A DNA stretch of 5,591 bases from Bacteroidales bacterium UBA932 (lineage in GTDB: Bacteria; Bacteroidota; Bacteroidia; Bacteroidales; UBA932): NCBI GenBank assembly GCA_002293585.1, contig DBDM01000037.1, positions 959-6,549 of the forward strand. Direction: 5' to 3'. The notes beneath the pieces are model-generated. The model searched no databases and was not told where the DNA came from. It saw nothing but the letters and a program-made list of their open reading frames with translations. Positions 1-4,518 of this stretch are shown here, in pieces. The stretch's first letter is position 1; each line of letters starts with the position of its first letter. The translations under genes were made by a program, and so were the position numbers.

Positions 1-1095
1 CGACAAGAAGAGGTCGGCAAGGTATTTTATCAGGGACTGTACTTCCTGTCCGCTTTTGCCGTTGTTATTTTCGTACTTTCGCGGTTGTTCTCGCCTGCGT
101 TACTGCGGTTGGTGGTATCATCGGACGAGGTGTGGCAGGCAACCGTCGAATATATCAGGTGGAGAGATTACAGCTACCTTTTCGCGTTCCCATTGCTGGC
201 GATCCGGGCATTCTTCGTCGGGATGACCCGCACAAAAATCCTCACAACCAACGCCATTGTAATGGTGGTGTGCAACGTGGTCTTCAACTATTTATTGATT
301 TTCGGTCGCGGTGGATTTACGCAAATGGGAATCGCCGGGGCAGCTCTCGGATCGTCGCTTGCGGAGTTGGTCGGACTGATTTTTATGGTCGTTTATATGT
401 GGTGGCGCATAGAAAAGATGCATCCCACGTTTGATCTCCGGCTGTCTGTCCATTTGTTGGGTGTGTCGATCTGGACGATGGTGCGGCAGTTCTTTTGTCT
501 GGCACCCTGGTTCCTGTTTTTCGTCGCCATCGAGCATTTGGGGGAAATCCGGCTTGCTGCTGCAAACGTGGTACGGAGTATTTCGATGGTCTTTTTTGTA
601 ATCGTCAGTTCGTTTGCCACGACCATGATCTCACTGACCGGCAATCTCATCGGCGCGGGACTTTCCAATGAAGTTATGCCGACCTCGAAGCGGGTTATAG
701 CACTGAATTATGCGTTGGGCTTGCCGCTGATCGCGCTCGCATTTGTCTTTTCAGGCAGCCTTTTGCGGCTGTTCACTAACGACGCAGCGGTAATCTCGAC
801 GGCTTTCGCGCCTTTCTGTGTGATGCTCTCTACGTTCCTGATATCCGGCCCGGCCTACACATGGTGCAATACGGTGATCGGCACAGGCGCGACACGAACA
901 GCATTTATCATCCAAATGGTTAACATTTCCATTTACCTGACCTATCTGTTCACCCTGTCGCGCTCGCCCGGTATCCCACTTTGGGTGTACTGGACTTCCG
1001 AGCAACTTTATGTTTTGCTGTTGCTTGTCCTATCGCTATGGTGGCTACGTGTTTTATACAACCAGGAAGCGATTCAACAAAAAAAGCGACCCTAA
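1..1095 (+). CDS. MATE-family efflux transporter, 5'-truncated by window edge
   Basis: This inner-membrane exporter probably extrudes drugs or metabolites in exchange for H+ or Na+. The reading frame is open from base 1 and ends at TAA 1093-1095, giving 364 visible residues. MATE proteins usually have about 440-460 residues, so roughly 80-100 N-terminal residues lie outside the window. An internal TTG at position 85 is not needed as a start. The visible part is a chain of hydrophobic helices separated by short basic loops. It includes a stretch typical of the first MATE half, 'NVVFNYLLIFG' followed by 'MGIAGAALGSSLAE', and a second half with the motif 'TWCNTVIGTGATRTAF'. The last residues (QQKKRP) are cytoplasmic-like and are encoded within the hairpin of a convergent terminator. 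This is the only convincing plus-strand gene. It looks richer in G+C than the genes to its right, which fits chromosomal flank rather than phage. The family is secure; the substrate is unknown. Confidence 0.9.
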   Translation, partial: RQEEVGKVFYQGLYFLSAFAVVIFVLSRLFSPALLRLVVSSDEVWQATVEYIRWRDYSYLFAFPLLAIRAFFVGMTRTKILTTNAIVMVVCNVVFNYLLIFGRGGFTQMGIAGAALGSSLAELVGLIFMVVYMWWRIEKMHPTFDLRLSVHLLGVSIWTMVRQFFCLAPWFLFFVAIEHLGEIRLAAANVVRSISMVFFVIVSSFATTMISLTGNLIGAGLSNEVMPTSKRVIALNYALGLPLIALAFVFSGSLLRLFTNDAAVISTAFAPFCVMLSTFLISGPAYTWCNTVIGTGATRTAFIIQMVNISIYLTYLFTLSRSPGIPLWVYWTSEQLYVLLLLVLSLWWLRVLYNQEAIQQKKRP

Positions 1096-1103
1096 AGTCG
1101 CTT
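1079..1103 (-). terminator. Rho-independent terminator, minus strand (probably the native tRNA terminator)
   Basis: On the minus strand, AAGCGAC (1103-1097), a 6-nt loop and GTCGCTT (1090-1084) form a perfect 7-bp stem. The stem runs into seven U residues (complement of 1079-1085). There is no T-run on the plus side, so it acts mainly on leftward transcription. It sits 8 bp beyond the tRNA 3' remnant, where a tRNA terminator would lie. It also overlaps the last codons of the convergent MATE gene. After integration it would be the first strong stop met by leftward transcripts leaving the element. Confidence 0.8.
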
Positions 1104-1110
1104 CGAACCG

Positions 1111-1125
1111 TGATCCCGCTGGGAT
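1111..1125 (-). other. tRNA 3'-end remnant; inferred left attachment site of the element
   Basis: Read on the minus strand this is ATCCCAGCGGGATCA. It parses as the last two T-loop bases (AT), the 3' strand of the T stem (CCCAG), the 3' strand of the acceptor stem (CGGGATC) and discriminator A. No CCA is encoded. The matching 5' T-stem strand, anticodon arm and 5' acceptor strand (expected GATCCCG) are absent from the next 80 bases, so this is not a whole tRNA. A tRNA 3' end between a chromosomal gene with its terminator and a block of phage genes is the usual signature of tyrosine-recombinase integration. The tRNA identity cannot be read from this piece. The exact core length needs the other junction. 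Confidence 0.65.
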
Positions 1126-1217
1126 AGATTTAAACATATTAAGATTGCAGTCTTACTTGGTTTTTAGAGCTATAGCCACCTTGAAATATTCCAAGAAAGT
1201 ACTCTTCATTTGTGTTT

Positions 1218-1240
1218 TTCCGTAACGGTTTCCGTAACGG
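1218..1240. repeat. Two direct copies of an 11-bp repeat (TTCCGTAACGG), 12-bp period
   Basis: TTCCGTAACGG occurs at 1218-1228 and 1230-1240. The 9-bp core CCGTAACGG is itself a near palindrome (CCGT/ACGG around one base). The two copies can therefore also pair as a hairpin with a 3-nt loop and one A-A mismatch. There is no following U-run on either strand, so a terminator is not favoured. The repeat lies about 95 bp inside the inferred attachment site, which would suit recombinase or regulator binding. Confidence 0.5.
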
Positions 1241-1251
1241 CTATTTCAAAT

Positions 1252-1269
1252 CTCCGCTGTTGAGCGGGG
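1252..1269 (-). terminator. Weak hairpin downstream of the protease gene
   Basis: CCGCT (1254-1258), GTTG and AGCGG (1263-1267) form a 5-bp stem with a 4-nt loop about 30 nt beyond the protease stop codon. There is no U-tract on the minus strand, so an intrinsic terminator is doubtful. Readthrough to the stronger terminator at 1079-1103 is possible. Confidence 0.25.
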
Positions 1270-1294
1270 AAGTGATTATGAATTTGAGATGTGG

Positions 1295-1852
1295 CTATTT
1301 TCCACAGCAGTTTTTATACTTTTTTCCACTTCCGCATGGGCAAGGGTCATTGCGATGAGGTTTCTTCTCAGTTACGACAGGTGTATGCGCGTCAATAGAT
1401 AAAAAATCAATTTTCTGAGTTGAGGGTATTCTAAAACTAAACAGTGTTTTTCCACCGGTATTAGTTACCGCAAAATCACCTTTTGATATAATATCCATTC
1501 CTATCAATACATCGGCGCCGCCTAAATCACACTCCAATACAACAAGGGAATGAAATCCTACATTATTAGGCAATCCAATATTAACCATATGGGTCGGTAC
1601 CTCTGATGTTCCGTTGGCATGTCCCATATTTGCCATTCCTATTGGCTTTAAATTAAGGCGTTCTACAAGTCTTTTTGATATACAAGTACGCATTGCGCCA
1701 GTATCCCATAGTCCTGTAAATTGAACCAACTGCGGATGGTTTTGTATTCCATTTGCAGGATCGTAAGCTTCACTTACACCGCAAGGAGTGCGAAGCTCAT
1801 TAGAGATTCCGGGATATTCTACCGTAAATGATTTAGGAGTGCTAACTGACAT
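1295..1852 (-). CDS. Retropepsin-like aspartic protease with C-terminal SEC-C zinc motif
   Basis: This 185-aa protein starts at ATG 1852-1850 and stops at TAG 1297-1295. Residues about 42-125 form a single retropepsin-like unit. It has a hydrophobic strand leading into the catalytic triad D50-T51-G52 (context '[13 protein letters not shown]'), a flap-like middle, and the late hydrophobic '[10 protein letters not shown]' (113-122) that closes the fold. One DTG per chain implies an active homodimer, as in retroviral and bacterial retropepsins. Residues 167-185 are a canonical SEC-C motif with four cysteines (C171, C173, C182, C183; '[15 protein letters not shown]'), which binds zinc and is found at the end of SecA and many unrelated proteins. 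There is no signal peptide, so it is probably cytoplasmic. It lies 3 nt after the upstream small gene, which implies co-translation. The domains are clear; the substrate and purpose are not. Its position between phage lysis genes and the attachment site suggests cargo rather than a virion protease. Confidence 0.85.
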   Translation of the reverse strand: MSVSTPKSFTVEYPGISNELRTPCGVSEAYDPANGIQNHPQLVQFTGLWDTGAMRTCISKRLVERLNLKPIGMANMGHANGTSEVPTHMVNIGLPNNVGFHSLVVLECDLGGADVLIGMDIISKGDFAVTNTGGKTLFSFRIPSTQKIDFLSIDAHTPVVTEKKPHRNDPCPCGSGKKYKNCCGK

Positions 1853-1855
1853 AAT

Positions 1856-2107
1856 TTATGCAATAACTACACGTGAGTGGAATGTAGCTGTATAGGCTTC
1901 TTCTCCGGGAGTACACAACTGGATAAGAAATGTGCCTTGTTCATAGTTTTTGCGCGCTTCTGTTAGAGCGTCTAAAGGAGCATCGTAAGCACCAACAACT
2001 TTCTCATCCTTTATAACAAGGTGCTTTCCGTTATACTTTTTTACCAATTCATCTTGGTGGGCAATATACCACCGAAATTCCTTTTTGAGTAAATTTTTGT
2101 TTTCCAT
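1856..2107 (-). CDS. Small DUF5678-like protein, first gene of the cargo pair
   Basis: I choose the start at ATG 2107-2105 (protein MENKNLLKKEF..., 83 aa). An in-frame ATG at 2122 lies inside the promoter -7 element and cannot be on the mRNA if that promoter is used. The protein is soluble with no signal peptide. An amphipathic start leads to 'RWYIAHQDELVKKYNGKHLVIKDEKVVGAYDAPLDALTEA' (two pieces of one motif: W/Y, then 'YNGKHLVIKDEKVV', then a helix). This is the pattern I associate with the small DUF5678 family, proteins of unknown function. A C-terminal beta stretch follows (FLIQLCTP, then FHSRVVIA). The family name is from memory and needs a profile search. The stop TAA (1858-1856) is 3 nt from the protease start, so the two are probably expressed together, possibly as partners or as substrate and protease. 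Confidence 0.75.
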   Translation of the reverse strand: MENKNLLKKEFRWYIAHQDELVKKYNGKHLVIKDEKVVGAYDAPLDALTEARKNYEQGTFLIQLCTPGEEAYTATFHSRVVIA

Positions 2108-2139
2108 GTTGCAAAGATACACATTTTTTCAATATCCCA
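2108..2139 (-). promoter_or_regulatory. Bacteroidota-type promoter for the cargo operon (leaderless)
   Basis: On the minus strand, TTTG is followed by exactly 20 nt and then TATCTTTG. This matches the Bacteroidota consensus of a TTTG -33 box, a 19-21 nt spacer and a TAnnTTTG -7 box. The -7 box ends only 3-4 nt before ATG 2107-2105 (TATCTTTGCAACATGG). Transcription would therefore start at or within a base or two of the start codon, giving a leaderless mRNA. It provides expression separate from the late phage operon, as is usual for genes active in the lysogen. Confidence 0.8.
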
Positions 2140-2337
2140 CAAATTTACTGTTATTAAATGTTTATTTACAGAATATTAAATCCAATACAGACAGTAAAAT
2201 GATATGAAAACACCCCGCTGACCTGCGGTTAAACTTTTAACATTCAGATGTTTAATGTTAAAAATTAGCTATTTTAGGCCGCTCATGTGCCTGTGCTGAT
2301 TATCAATTATTTTGTATTTAACAAAATAACAAAAAAT
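2140..2337. other. AT-rich non-coding gap between late operon and cargo operon
   Basis: About 200 bp without a supportable gene on either strand. It holds a 10-bp AT-rich inverted repeat (2235-2263) and a short G+C hairpin, CCGC/GCGG around TGACCT at about 2217-2226. On the minus strand this hairpin is followed by GGGTGTTTTC, a poor terminator-like tail. One of these probably ends the late transcript, but neither is convincing. Confidence 0.4.
2235..2263. repeat. Perfect 10-bp inverted repeat TTTTAACATT / AATGTTAAAA
   Basis: The arms are 2235-2244 and 2254-2263 with a 9-nt loop. The stem is nearly all A/T, so it is thermodynamically weak as a terminator. Its symmetry would also suit an operator about 100 bp upstream of the cargo promoter. 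It lies downstream of the last late gene on the minus strand. The role is undetermined. Confidence 0.5.
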
Positions 2338-2754
2338 CTACCAAGGGTGCATTGGCCGGCGAATTGGTGTTGTCCGCACAAGGAGTGAACTTTTAATGTC
2401 GTCCGCCGAAGCTGTGAATGATGCGTTCCACACCTGGGCCTCATCTATCTGTCCGGCTATGGTGTACCACCGCCAAAGGACAAAGGAGTAAAGGTAGTTT
2501 TCTACCGCCTGTAAGCAGTTTAACGCTGCGTTTTGCGGGAGTTCAGTATCAATGAAATAGGCTACTTTACCTTTGGTATCGTAAAGTTCGGATACTTGTT
2601 CCCAATATTCCTCATTGGTTATTTCGGTGTTTACCGGCACACCGACATAAGTATTACGATGATTTATTTGCGGTCGTTGGGACTGGTGGTAAACGAGGCC
2701 GTGAGGAATGCTGATTTTAATTTTTAAAGTACTAATTAGAACAATTTCACCCAC
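2338..2754 (-). CDS. Unrecognised phage late protein, last gene of the operon
   Basis: The frame ends at TAG 2340-2338. The longest version begins at GTG 2754-2752 (138 aa), overlapping the preceding TM-protein frame by 19 nt. No ATG precedes the near-terminal one, so GTG or a non-standard codon further in must be used; the start is uncertain. The protein is soluble and lacks a signal peptide. Residues about 33-55 ('NTYVGVPVNTEITNEEYWEQV', given here as key residues Y36, N42, N47, Y50, W51) faintly resemble the 'Y...NT..N..YWE.v' repeats of fibre or carbohydrate-binding modules. Residues 73-104 form a probable helix rich in aromatics (YLYSFVLWRWY). The tail is basic and ends RRPMHPW. I do not recognise a family. 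Its co-orientation and overlap place it in the lysis/late operon. Confidence 0.6.
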   Translation of the reverse strand: MGEIVLISTLKIKISIPHGLVYHQSQRPQINHRNTYVGVPVNTEITNEEYWEQVSELYDTKGKVAYFIDTELPQNAALNCLQAVENYLYSFVLWRWYTIAGQIDEAQVWNASFTASADDIKSSLLVRTTPIRRPMHPW

Positions 2755-2999
2755 GAAAACTTGCGGTTAAGCCACCAAGCGCCGGCACTAATAGCCAATA
2801 TAAGTAGAATGTAAAACAGGTATTTTAGTACAGGATATTTGGGCGTTTCTGAGTGCGTAACTTCAACTACTTCCTCCCTGTCCAATTTCGATCTATCACG
2901 CAAACTATCCTGCACGATAGATGTTGAGTTATTCACGGTTTCTTTCTGCGTTTGCTTCCCTTTACCTGTAGTCTTTCGAGTAATAGTTTCCGATTGCAC
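2736..2999 (-). CDS. TM-containing C-terminal half of a frameshifted spanin-like protein
   Basis: The frame is open from about 3059 down to TAA 2738-2736. The first possible start is GTG 2999-2997 (87 aa), with no visible Shine-Dalgarno sequence, so independent translation is doubtful. A polar, charged, probably extended or coiled region (residues 1-55: 'TTGKGKQTQKETVNNSTS', then 'DSLRDRSKLDREEVVEV') leads to one TM helix (about 58-77, 'YLFYILLILAISAGAWW') and a short basic tail. In this frame the codons just upstream read SPPTPQTDPATGRPPV. The QTDPATGRPPV part lines up with the lipoprotein's QPTDPA if one 13-bp repeat unit is removed. I therefore read this as the C-terminal part of one gene starting at 3270. 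A C-terminal TM is unlike an i-spanin, whose TM is N-terminal, and fits a unimolecular spanin. Confidence 0.7.
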   Translation of the reverse strand: MQSETITRKTTGKGKQTQKETVNNSTSIVQDSLRDRSKLDREEVVEVTHSETPKYPVLKYLFYILLILAISAGAWWLNRKFSWVKLF

Positions 3000-3270
3000 A
3001 GGTGGCCGACCGGTGGCTGGGTCGGTGGGCTGGGTCGGTGGGCTGGGAGGTGTCGTAGTTTACCGTGGTTGTCTCTTCGACTGTGGTTTCATCTTCCGCT
3101 ACAACCACCGTAACGGTGCCAGCAGACTGCTCCTGTACTACATGCGACTGCTCAATATCCAGTCGGCTGTTATCCTGAATTTCTGTCGAGACGGTGTCTA
3201 CTATTTTCTTTGGCGTTTTGCAAGCCGCGAAACATATGAGTAAAGCGGTGAATATAATAATCTTTCTCAT
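2962..3270 (-). CDS. Lipoprotein, N-terminal half of a frameshifted spanin-like protein
   Basis: It starts at ATG 3270-3268, sharing 4 nt (ATGA) with the stop codon of the upstream peptidase, which suggests translational coupling. The longer frame back to 3363 lies inside the peptidase gene and is not used. Residues 1-17, MRKIIIFTALLICFAAC, are a lipoprotein signal with lipobox FAAC and lipidated Cys17. The mature part is acidic, with Thr/Val-rich stretches (TVTVVVAEDETTVEETTTV), as expected of a periplasm-spanning stalk. After SQPTDPA (residue 81) the frame enters the second copy of a 13-bp repeat and reads an unrelated tail, HRPSHRSATCAIGNYYSKDYR, to TAA 2964-2962. As encoded it is a 102-aa lipoprotein lacking a TM anchor. 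It could act alone as an o-spanin-like lipoprotein, but the junction points to a broken u-spanin. Confidence 0.75.
   Translation of the reverse strand: MRKIIIFTALLICFAACKTPKKIVDTVSTEIQDNSRLDIEQSHVVQEQSAGTVTVVVAEDETTVEETTTVNYDTSQPTDPAHRPSHRSATCAIGNYYSKDYR
3017..3047 (-). repeat. 13-bp tandem duplication causing the frameshift
   Basis: CTGGGTCGGTGGG (plus strand) occurs exactly at 3017-3029 and 3030-3042, followed by five more matching bases (3043-3047). A degenerate copy (CCGGTGG) lies just before. Thirteen is not a multiple of three, so gain or loss of one unit shifts the frame. The same peptide QPTDPA begins in the lipoprotein frame from one copy, and PTDPA in the TM frame from the next, as a recent duplication predicts. 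Confidence 0.9.
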
Positions 3271-3689
3271 ATCCGTCTGTAAACCGTTTTCCCATTCACT
3301 TTTTCGGCGCGCAAAACTTCGCGTCTGTTTACGCCGGTTCGCTTCAACGAAACGTGTACCCACTGCGGTTGCATATCATCACCAAATTCCCAAATAAGTT
3401 GGTCAAAATCAGTCTTGCGGATATAGTCAAACAGGCGTTTGTTGTCTTTACACTTGCAATCCGCAGCTTCACCTTTGGTATGTTGAGAAGTGAGTACTCC
3501 GCCGGCCGCTACGTTGACCGCTGGGCTTCTGAAACCGCTTCCTATCATGATAGGAAAACCAAGTGCCACGCGTGCGGGGTCAAGAATCTTGTTGACAAGA
3601 TTTTCGAGGTTCTTAATTTGCTCAGCATTGGGTGTATTAGGAAGACCCGATGATGTCGCCGTCAGTTCTTTAATAGTAAAATACTTCAT
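3267..3689 (-). CDS. Peptidase M15-type phage endolysin (zinc D-Ala/L-Ala peptidase)
   Basis: This 140-aa enzyme starts at ATG 3689-3687 and stops at TGA 3269-3267. It matches the compact M15_3 layout. An N-terminal 'MKYFTIKELTATSS' and a short helix precede 'GSGFRSPAVN' (50-59), the substrate-side Arg loop. The first zinc motif is 'SQHTKGEAADCKC', with His70 and Asp77. Glu101 in 'DQLIWEF' is the likely catalytic acid. 'WVHVSL' supplies the third zinc ligand, His112. All key residues are present, so it should be active in cutting peptide cross-links of peptidoglycan. There is no signal peptide, so it would need a holin or export by another route. It sits between the one-TM coiled-coil gene (12-nt gap) and the spanin locus (4-nt overlap), a normal phage lysis order. 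The family call is strong; the exact bond cut is unknown. Confidence 0.92.
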   Translation of the reverse strand: MKYFTIKELTATSSGLPNTPNAEQIKNLENLVNKILDPARVALGFPIMIGSGFRSPAVNVAAGGVLTSQHTKGEAADCKCKDNKRLFDYIRKTDFDQLIWEFGDDMQPQWVHVSLKRTGVNRREVLRAEKVNGKTVYRRI

Positions 3690-3701
3690 GGTTATTTATT
3701 T

Positions 3702-4055
3702 TTAATACTCTTCATTCGGCGGGCGACGGTCTGCGCAACCGCGTTTCTCGCATTTCTGAATTTTTAGTAACGTGTTTTCAAGTTCTTTGGTGTTCAACTG
3801 CTCTATAAGCTGTAGTTTTTCGTTTTCCAACTTGCGCACTTCGCTATACAGACTATCAACCTTAACATCACGAACAGCCAAACGCTGCTCCAACCAGTCA
3901 ATCTGTTTTCGCTGGTTGGTTCTTTCGGCATCTTCGGCGGCGGCATTCGCCTGCCGCGCATTGGCACGGCGGGTGCGGAACCATTTCAAGCCCTCTATGC
4001 CGCCGAACATGCCTACTATTATACCTATGTTCGTAAGTATAGTTGAGACGTCCAT
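3702..4055 (-). CDS. One-TM coiled-coil protein, candidate holin or lysis accessory
   Basis: This 117-aa protein starts at ATG 4055-4053, preceded 6 nt upstream by AGGAAGG, the only strong Shine-Dalgarno sequence I see in the operon. Residues 1-26 contain one hydrophobic helix ('ILTNIGIIVGMFGGIEGLKWF'; key residues I6 to F26). A strongly basic segment (RTRRANAR) follows at once, so the positive-inside rule places the C-terminus in the cytoplasm. Residues about 28-100 are Ala/Glu/Lys/Leu-rich and predicted to form a long coiled coil ('LEQRLAVRDVKVDSLYSEV'). The tail holds two cysteines, 'KCEKRGCADRRPPNEEY', an ending I associate with Bacteroidales phage proteins but cannot name. Its place directly before the endolysin suggests a holin or holin regulator. 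The TM orientation argues against an i-spanin. The function is not established. Confidence 0.75.
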   Translation of the reverse strand: MDVSTILTNIGIIVGMFGGIEGLKWFRTRRANARQANAAAEDAERTNQRKQIDWLEQRLAVRDVKVDSLYSEVRKLENEKLQLIEQLNTKELENTLLKIQKCEKRGCADRRPPNEEY

Positions 4056-4059
4056 AATT

Positions 4060-4066
4060 ACCTTCC
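4060..4066 (-). promoter_or_regulatory. Strong Shine-Dalgarno AGGAAGG before the coiled-coil TM gene
   Basis: The minus strand reads TAGAGGAAGGTAATTATG. The upstream gene's stop is followed by a near-perfect anti-16S match and then the start codon. Bacteroidota genes often lack such sites and the neighbours here do too, so this gene may be translated more strongly than its operon mates. It fixes the start at 4055. Confidence 0.6.
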
Positions 4067-4067
4067 T

Positions 4068-4508
4068 CTACATCGTAATTTCCCACATGCCGGTTATAGA
4101 CACATAGCTTGTTTTTTCAATTACTTCACGGGTTTTGCGTGAGAACAACCGTCCATCCGCACAAATCAACCCAAACTCACGGATAGACATATCCACCGCA
4201 TCATCATAGCCGATAGTAAAATTAAAACGCACAGTACCCGGCGCAGGATATTCCACACTTTCTATATCAAGCACAACAGCACTGGTTATCTCCGTGTCCG
4301 CTTCGGCAGGGGCGGCACCATTAGTACCAACGGCTATTTTGGCGATATGCCGATTCGGAAGGCCGGCCAATGCCTCAGCAATGGCAGTATATCCACCCGC
4401 TACAATAAGATTTTTTTCAGCTACCCGCCATACTTCTGCACCTTGTTTGTCTTTAGCTACAAGGTGCAGAGTGCCGGATAGTTGTTTTATAGTGTCTATG
4501 CATTTCAT
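4068..4508 (-). CDS. Phage tail/fibre-like structural protein
   Basis: I choose ATG 4508-4506 (146 aa). It lies 10 nt after the previous stop codon, and the longer frame up to 4595 runs through that gene. Residues 36-50 ('AGGYTAIAEALAGLP') and 55-66 ('IAKIAVGTNGAAP') are followed by 'ADTEITSAVVLDIES', a beta-rich region, 'SIREFGLICADGRLFSRK' (108-125) and 'EKTSYVSITGMWEITM'. The series 'aiGtg..ap...DT.l', then '.irE.GL...dG.Lf.R', then 'K....i...w.i' is typical of small phage tail-fibre or tail-collar proteins that assemble near the baseplate. There is no signal peptide or TM. It lies between a small unknown gene and the lysis module, as tail-tip genes often do. The structural class is likely; the exact location in the virion is unknown. 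Confidence 0.72.
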   Translation of the reverse strand: MKCIDTIKQLSGTLHLVAKDKQGAEVWRVAEKNLIVAGGYTAIAEALAGLPNRHIAKIAVGTNGAAPAEADTEITSAVVLDIESVEYPAPGTVRFNFTIGYDDAVDMSIREFGLICADGRLFSRKTREVIEKTSYVSITGMWEITM

Positions 4509-4518
4509 ATTGTCATCA

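Larger units (their letters stand above)
1126..1294. other. Non-coding element end next to the attachment site
   Basis: No convincing gene lies between the tRNA remnant and the protease stop codon. The plus-strand frame that crosses here begins inside the MATE gene and resembles nothing known to me. The stretch holds a pair of CCGTAACGG repeats. It also holds GGCTATTT in direct orientation at 1239-1246 and 1293-1300, and an inverted partner pair, ATAGCCAC at 1172-1179 and GTGGCTAT at 1291-1298. A segment at 1160-1196 resembles a type II CRISPR repeat. Short repeats beside an attachment core are where integrase arm-type or excisionase sites usually lie. That role is inference. Confidence 0.4.

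Noticed and set aside
1111..1190. A complete tRNA gene on the minus strand
   Set aside because: The bases right of 1125 do not supply the T-stem 5' strand, a cloverleaf or the expected GATCCCG acceptor start. Only a 3' fragment is present.
1010..1225. 71-aa plus-strand frame crossing the terminator and the tRNA remnant
   Set aside because: It begins inside the MATE gene in another frame and runs through the junction. There is no start context and no family resemblance.
1218..1240. Terminator formed by the CCGTAACGG pair
   Set aside because: The stem has a central mismatch and no U-run follows on either strand. Repeated binding sites are more likely.
1126..1294. A CRISPR array around the type II repeat-like segment
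   Set aside because: Only one repeat-like segment exists, and no second copy with spacer-length separation is present.
1295..1360. SEC-C motif as evidence for a SecA or SecA-like gene
   Set aside because: Only the short zinc motif is shared. The rest of the protein is a retropepsin domain and has no ATPase motifs.
2839..3243. 134-aa plus-strand frame opposite the spanin and peptidase region
   Set aside because: It is antisense to two frames with clear lipobox, TM and coupling signals. Its composition follows the repeat and the complementary strand, and it has no recognisable motif.
2736..3270. Classical two-gene i-spanin/o-spanin pair
   Set aside because: The TM helix of the second frame is C-terminal, not N-terminal. 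The second frame has only a GTG without a Shine-Dalgarno sequence. The frame break coincides with a perfect 13-bp duplication. A broken u-spanin explains more.
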